From Paenibacillus alba (GTDB lineage Bacteria > Bacillota > Bacilli > Paenibacillales > NBRC-103111), in assembly GCF_013204855.1 (NCBI RefSeq), contig NZ_JABMKZ010000033.1, positions 26,296-90,295 of the forward strand: a DNA stretch of 64,000 bases, read 5' to 3'. Below the pieces are notes generated by a model, which was not told the DNA's origin, did not search any database, and saw nothing but the letters and a program-made list of their open reading frames with translations. Shown here piece by piece: positions 61,018-64,000 of this stretch (position 1 is its first letter; every line of letters begins with the position of its first letter). Both the position numbers and the translations under genes were made by a program.

Positions 61018-61932
61018 ATGGAACTTATCATGAAAAATATGTTTCAATCCTTGGGCAAAAGTCGCACAGCCAACCGATTAGCCAAAAAATATGGTTTACG
61101 CTTCGGCGCAGCACGTTTCGTAGCTGGAGAGACGATTCAACAATCGATTGCAGCAGTTCGAGGCCTTAATCAGGATGGCCGCGTTGCGACGCTGGATCAT
61201 TTAGGCGAATTCGTTTTTAGTGAAGATGAGGCTTTGGAATCTGCCGCGATGTGCATACAGACGTTAGATGCGATTGCTGAGTCCGGCGTGAAGTCCAATC
61301 TTTCGTTGAAAATGACATCTCTGGGTCTTGATATTAGCAGAGAGCTTTGCGTAACCAGCATGAAACGGATTCTTGAACGTGCTCGCTTGCATAACAATTT
61401 TGTACGGATTGATATGGAGGACTATGCGCACTGTCAAATCTCATTAGATATTTACAAGGAACTTCGAAAAGACTATGACAATGTCGGTATCGTTATCCAA
61501 GCTTATTTGTTCCGTACGATGCAGGATATCGACGATTTAGCTTCTCTTGGAGCTAATCTGCGGCTTGTGAAGGGCGCTTATAAGGAGTCTCCGCAGGTAG
61601 CTTTCCCGGATAAAAGCGCTGTCGATGAGAATTATAAAAAAATCATTGAAAAACATTTGACCAACGGACATTACACCGCTATTGCCAGTCATGATGAAGC
61701 CATTATTAAGCACACCAAGCAATTTGTCAGCGAACACGGAATTTCGAATGATCAATTTGAGTTTCAGATGCTGTACGGGATTTGCGATGAGCTGCAAAAG
61801 CAATTAGTCAGAGAAGGCTACCGAGTACGTATTTATGTGCCTTACGGAGTAGACTGGTTTGGTTATTTCATGAGAAGACTGGCTGAGCGTCCAGCAAATG
61901 TCTGGTTTGTTCTGAAAAATATGTTTAAGTAA
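61018..61932 (+). CDS. putB: Proline dehydrogenase (PutB)
   Basis: A 304-residue monofunctional FAD-dependent proline dehydrogenase, which oxidises L-proline to pyrroline-5-carboxylate at the membrane. Conserved elements: LKMTSLGLDIS, VRIDMEDYAHC, LRLVKGAYKES, QMLYGICDEL and the substrate motif YVPYG with RRLAERPAN. The size fits the Gram-positive enzyme. GGAGG precedes the ATG. It is followed after 54 bp by the gene for the next step, giving a putBC-type operon. Confidence 0.95.
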   Translation: MELIMKNMFQSLGKSRTANRLAKKYGLRFGAARFVAGETIQQSIAAVRGLNQDGRVATLDHLGEFVFSEDEALESAAMCIQTLDAIAESGVKSNLSLKMTSLGLDISRELCVTSMKRILERARLHNNFVRIDMEDYAHCQISLDIYKELRKDYDNVGIVIQAYLFRTMQDIDDLASLGANLRLVKGAYKESPQVAFPDKSAVDENYKKIIEKHLTNGHYTAIASHDEAIIKHTKQFVSEHGISNDQFEFQMLYGICDELQKQLVREGYRVRIYVPYGVDWFGYFMRRLAERPANVWFVLKNMFK

Positions 61933-61986
61933 TCAAAACCTGAGATAGGTACAATTCAGCTTGCCAAATTTGAGAGGAGAGATCCC

Positions 61987-63555
61987 ATGCGTACTTTTAC
62001 AACTGCTAGTCCTTATGTTAATGAGCCATTTACAGATTTTAGCCTTGAGGTGAATCAAAAAGCGCTGCAGGCAGCCATTGCCAAAGTGAAGGATGAACTA
62101 GGGCGTGAATACCCGCTTCGTATTGGTGCTGAAAAAGTGATGACTGAAGCCAAAATTACGTCCATTAATCCGGGCAATCTAGATGAAGTAATCGGTTATG
62201 TGAGTAAAGCGGATCAAGCTCTCGCTGAGAAAGCGATGAATGTGGCGCTGGAAACGTTCGAAACGTGGAAAAAGGTGCCTCCGCAAGAACGCGCGGAATA
62301 TTTGTTCAAAGCTGCGGCTTTAATGCGTGCTCGCAAACATGAGTTTTCTGCTTTGATGATTTTGGAATCTGGTAAAAATTACGTGGAAGCGGATGTAGAT
62401 ACCGCAGAAGCTATTGATTTTATCGAGTTCTATGCGCGAGAAATGATTCGTTTAAGTGAAATCAATGAGACGCAGCCGTTGGTGAAAATCCCCGGGGAAA
62501 ACAATCGCATTTCCTATATTCCCTTAGGCGTTGGCGTTGTGATTCCACCTTGGAATTTCCCGCTTGCGATCTGTGTCGGGATGACGACAGCAGCGGTTGT
62601 TTCCGGTAACACGGTTCTTCTCAAACCTGCTTCAACAACACCGGTGATTGCGCATAAATTTGTAGCGCTGATGGAGGAAGTAGGTCTTCCCGCAGGTGTT
62701 ATCAACTTTATTCCCGGCAGCGGGGCTGAAGTGGGAGACTACCTAACGACGCATCCGAAGACGCGTTTCATCAGCTTCACAGGCTCCAAAGAAGTTGGCT
62801 TGCGCATCAATAGACTTGCGGCGGACACGGTTCCAGGGCAAATCTGGATCAAGCGTGTTGTCGCTGAAATGGGTGGCAAAGACGGGATCATCGTAGATGA
62901 AACGGCTGATCTCGACGCAGCTGCTGCTGCGATTGCAGCTTCGGCTTTCGGTTTCCAGGGCCAGAAGTGTTCGGCCGGTTCTCGTGCTGTCATCGTAGAA
63001 TCAGTCTACGATCAAGTCGTCGATAAAGTGGTCGCTTTGACGAATAAGCTGCAAAGCGGTCTGCCTGAGCTTAACTTTGCGGCAGGTCCTGTTATTGATA
63101 AAGCTTCCTATGATCGAATTCTGGATTACATCGAAATTGGGAAAACAGAAGGAACCCTTCTTGCCGGCGGCGGGAAGGCAGAAGGCAATGGCTACTACAT
63201 TCAGCCAACGGTGTTTGGAGATGTAGGCGGTAAAGCGCGTTTAATGCAAGAAGAGATTTTCGGGCCTGTTCTGGCTATTGCCAAAGCCAAAGACTGGAAA
63301 GAAGCAATCGCGCTGTACAACGATACAGAATTCGGATTGACGGGTTCTTACTTCTCAACCAATGAGGAGCGCATTGCTGAGGCTCTTGACACCGTACACT
63401 GCGGCAACTTGTATATCAACCGCAAATGTACAGGAGCTTTGGTAGGTGTTCACCCATTCGGCGGCTTCAACATGTCGGGAACGGATTCCAAGGCAGGCGG
63501 CTACGATTATCTGCTGCTGTTCACCCAAGCGAAGCTGACTTCGCGCAAGGTTTAA
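61987..63555 (+). CDS. putC: L-glutamate gamma-semialdehyde (P5C) dehydrogenase
   Basis: A 522-residue aldehyde dehydrogenase of the RocA/PutC group, NAD-dependent, converting glutamate semialdehyde to glutamate. The NAD-binding PPWNFPLAI, FTGSKEVG, catalytic Glu in AEMGGKDG and catalytic Cys in GQKCSAGSR are visible, with the C-terminal GGFNMSGTDSKAGG. GAGGAGAG precedes the ATG. It completes proline breakdown with PutB. The rocA name would be equally apt; the symbol is by operon context. Confidence 0.95.
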   Translation: MRTFTTASPYVNEPFTDFSLEVNQKALQAAIAKVKDELGREYPLRIGAEKVMTEAKITSINPGNLDEVIGYVSKADQALAEKAMNVALETFETWKKVPPQERAEYLFKAAALMRARKHEFSALMILESGKNYVEADVDTAEAIDFIEFYAREMIRLSEINETQPLVKIPGENNRISYIPLGVGVVIPPWNFPLAICVGMTTAAVVSGNTVLLKPASTTPVIAHKFVALMEEVGLPAGVINFIPGSGAEVGDYLTTHPKTRFISFTGSKEVGLRINRLAADTVPGQIWIKRVVAEMGGKDGIIVDETADLDAAAAAIAASAFGFQGQKCSAGSRAVIVESVYDQVVDKVVALTNKLQSGLPELNFAAGPVIDKASYDRILDYIEIGKTEGTLLAGGGKAEGNGYYIQPTVFGDVGGKARLMQEEIFGPVLAIAKAKDWKEAIALYNDTEFGLTGSYFSTNEERIAEALDTVHCGNLYINRKCTGALVGVHPFGGFNMSGTDSKAGGYDYLLLFTQAKLTSRKV

Positions 63556-63566
63556 TGGTTGAGATA

Positions 63567-63600
63567 GAGAAGGCGGACGTGAGTCCTGCCTTCTTTTTTG
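63567..63600 (+). terminator. Terminator after the proline operon
   Basis: AGAAGGCGGAC pairs with GTCCTGCCTTCT, followed by TTTTTTG. Confidence 0.9.
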
Positions 63601-63611
63601 TGCGCTGCTGC

Positions 63612-63687
63612 GGTTGGCGTGCACAGCTACGGTTGGCGTGCACAGCTACGCTTGGCGTGCACAGCTGCGCTTGGCGTGAGCCGCTGG
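63612..63687. repeat. Four tandem 19-bp units
   Basis: GGTTGGCGTGCACAGCTAC occurs twice, followed by GCTTGGCGTGCACAGCTGC and a fourth diverged unit (GCTTGGCGTGAGCCGCTGG). Confidence 0.85.
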
Positions 63688-63743
63688 GTGAGAAAAGCGT
63701 GGCTCTTGTTTGATTTCGCTCAAATCAAGCCCTTAACGACCGA

Positions 63744-63878
63744 GAGGGAACTCTGTTCCCCTATTCTTCATCCAAACAGCCATTTTGCTAGTCAGAGGGA
63801 ACTACGGTACGCTAATTTGCCTAATTTGATGGAATATTACCCTTTAGAGGTGAAATAGAGGAGCATACTTCCCTTTCA
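63744..63878. repeat. Dispersed nested-palindrome element, copy 6 (type 1, truncated)
   Basis: Matches copies 1 and 5 through the outer forward (GAGGGAACTCTGTTCCCC), inner forward (GGGAACTACGGTACGCTAA) and inner inverted (GGAGCATACTTCCC) parts, then diverges, so the outer inverted half-site is missing. The last 120 bp of the window are AT-rich with no clear feature. Confidence 0.82.
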
Positions 63879-64000
63879 GCCAATAGCTTTGCATCAAACC
63901 TAACATGGAAATCCGAAAAAAGTATCGTCTAAATAATTTATAATTACTACCTAAATATGGGATTAATTGATGTATTTATCTGGACGATGCACAAAAAAAC

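Overview
The window looks like the chromosome of a spore-forming, low-to-mid GC Firmicute of the Paenibacillus type. The evidence is a complete GerA/GerC/GerB germinant-receptor operon, strong AAGGAGG ribosome sites with frequent TTG and GTG starts, sigma-A promoters, many AraC-type regulators beside carbohydrate genes, an LplB/YtcP/LplA-type importer, and Fur boxes in front of a siderophore-binding lipoprotein. I see no rRNA, tRNA, CRISPR array, prophage or insertion-sequence transposase.

Layout. 1-3611: M20 amidohydrolase, two short-chain dehydrogenases and a ThuA protein. 3728-5735: a dispersed repeat, a leader peptide and attenuator in front of a FusB-type EF-G-binding protein, and a glycine-rich lipoprotein. 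5885-11382: ADP-ribosylglycohydrolase-like enzyme, AraC regulator, formylglycine-generating enzyme, a tiny zinc-ribbon protein, a TagO/WecA-type transferase and a DUF2809 protein. 11951-17797: a six-gene unit with a glycerol-dehydrogenase-like enzyme, sulfonate-type binding protein and permease (no ATPase), aminotransferase, GNAT and a luciferase-like monooxygenase. 18300-21463: two Gfo/Idh/MocA oxidoreductases and an AraC gene. 21688-25875: an unknown two-gene unit, a small membrane protein, a CrtQ-like glycosyltransferase overlapping a PlsY-type acyltransferase, and a hemolysin III protein. 26064-28549: AraC regulator divergent from a PhyH-HEAT fusion.

28683-29885 is non-coding: two 9-bp minisatellite arrays, each followed by a copy of a nested-palindrome element. 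29891-33041: AraC and TetR genes divergent from a DHA2 drug exporter, with a perfect operator inside the exporter promoter. 33141-37633: SWIM/SNF2 pair (YwqB/YwqA-like). 37791-41960: ger operon with a small two-helix D-type protein. 42056-45392: IDEAL protein, 3'-5' exonuclease, MFS transporter, AraC. 45624-50254: Fur-linked AraC/binding-protein fusion, siderophore-binding lipoprotein and ABC exporter. 50349-57668: SMP-30 lactonase, membrane AraC sensor and the sugar importer. 57751-63555: chromate transporter, an NtrC-type activator with several lost catalytic motifs, and proline catabolism genes (putB, P5C dehydrogenase).

The most notable items are the RNA attenuator over the FusB-type gene, a six-copy family of MITE-like nested palindromes built from a GGAACT...CGCTATTT half-site, the minisatellite-plus-element duplication, and the degenerate NtrC-type regulator beside the proline genes.
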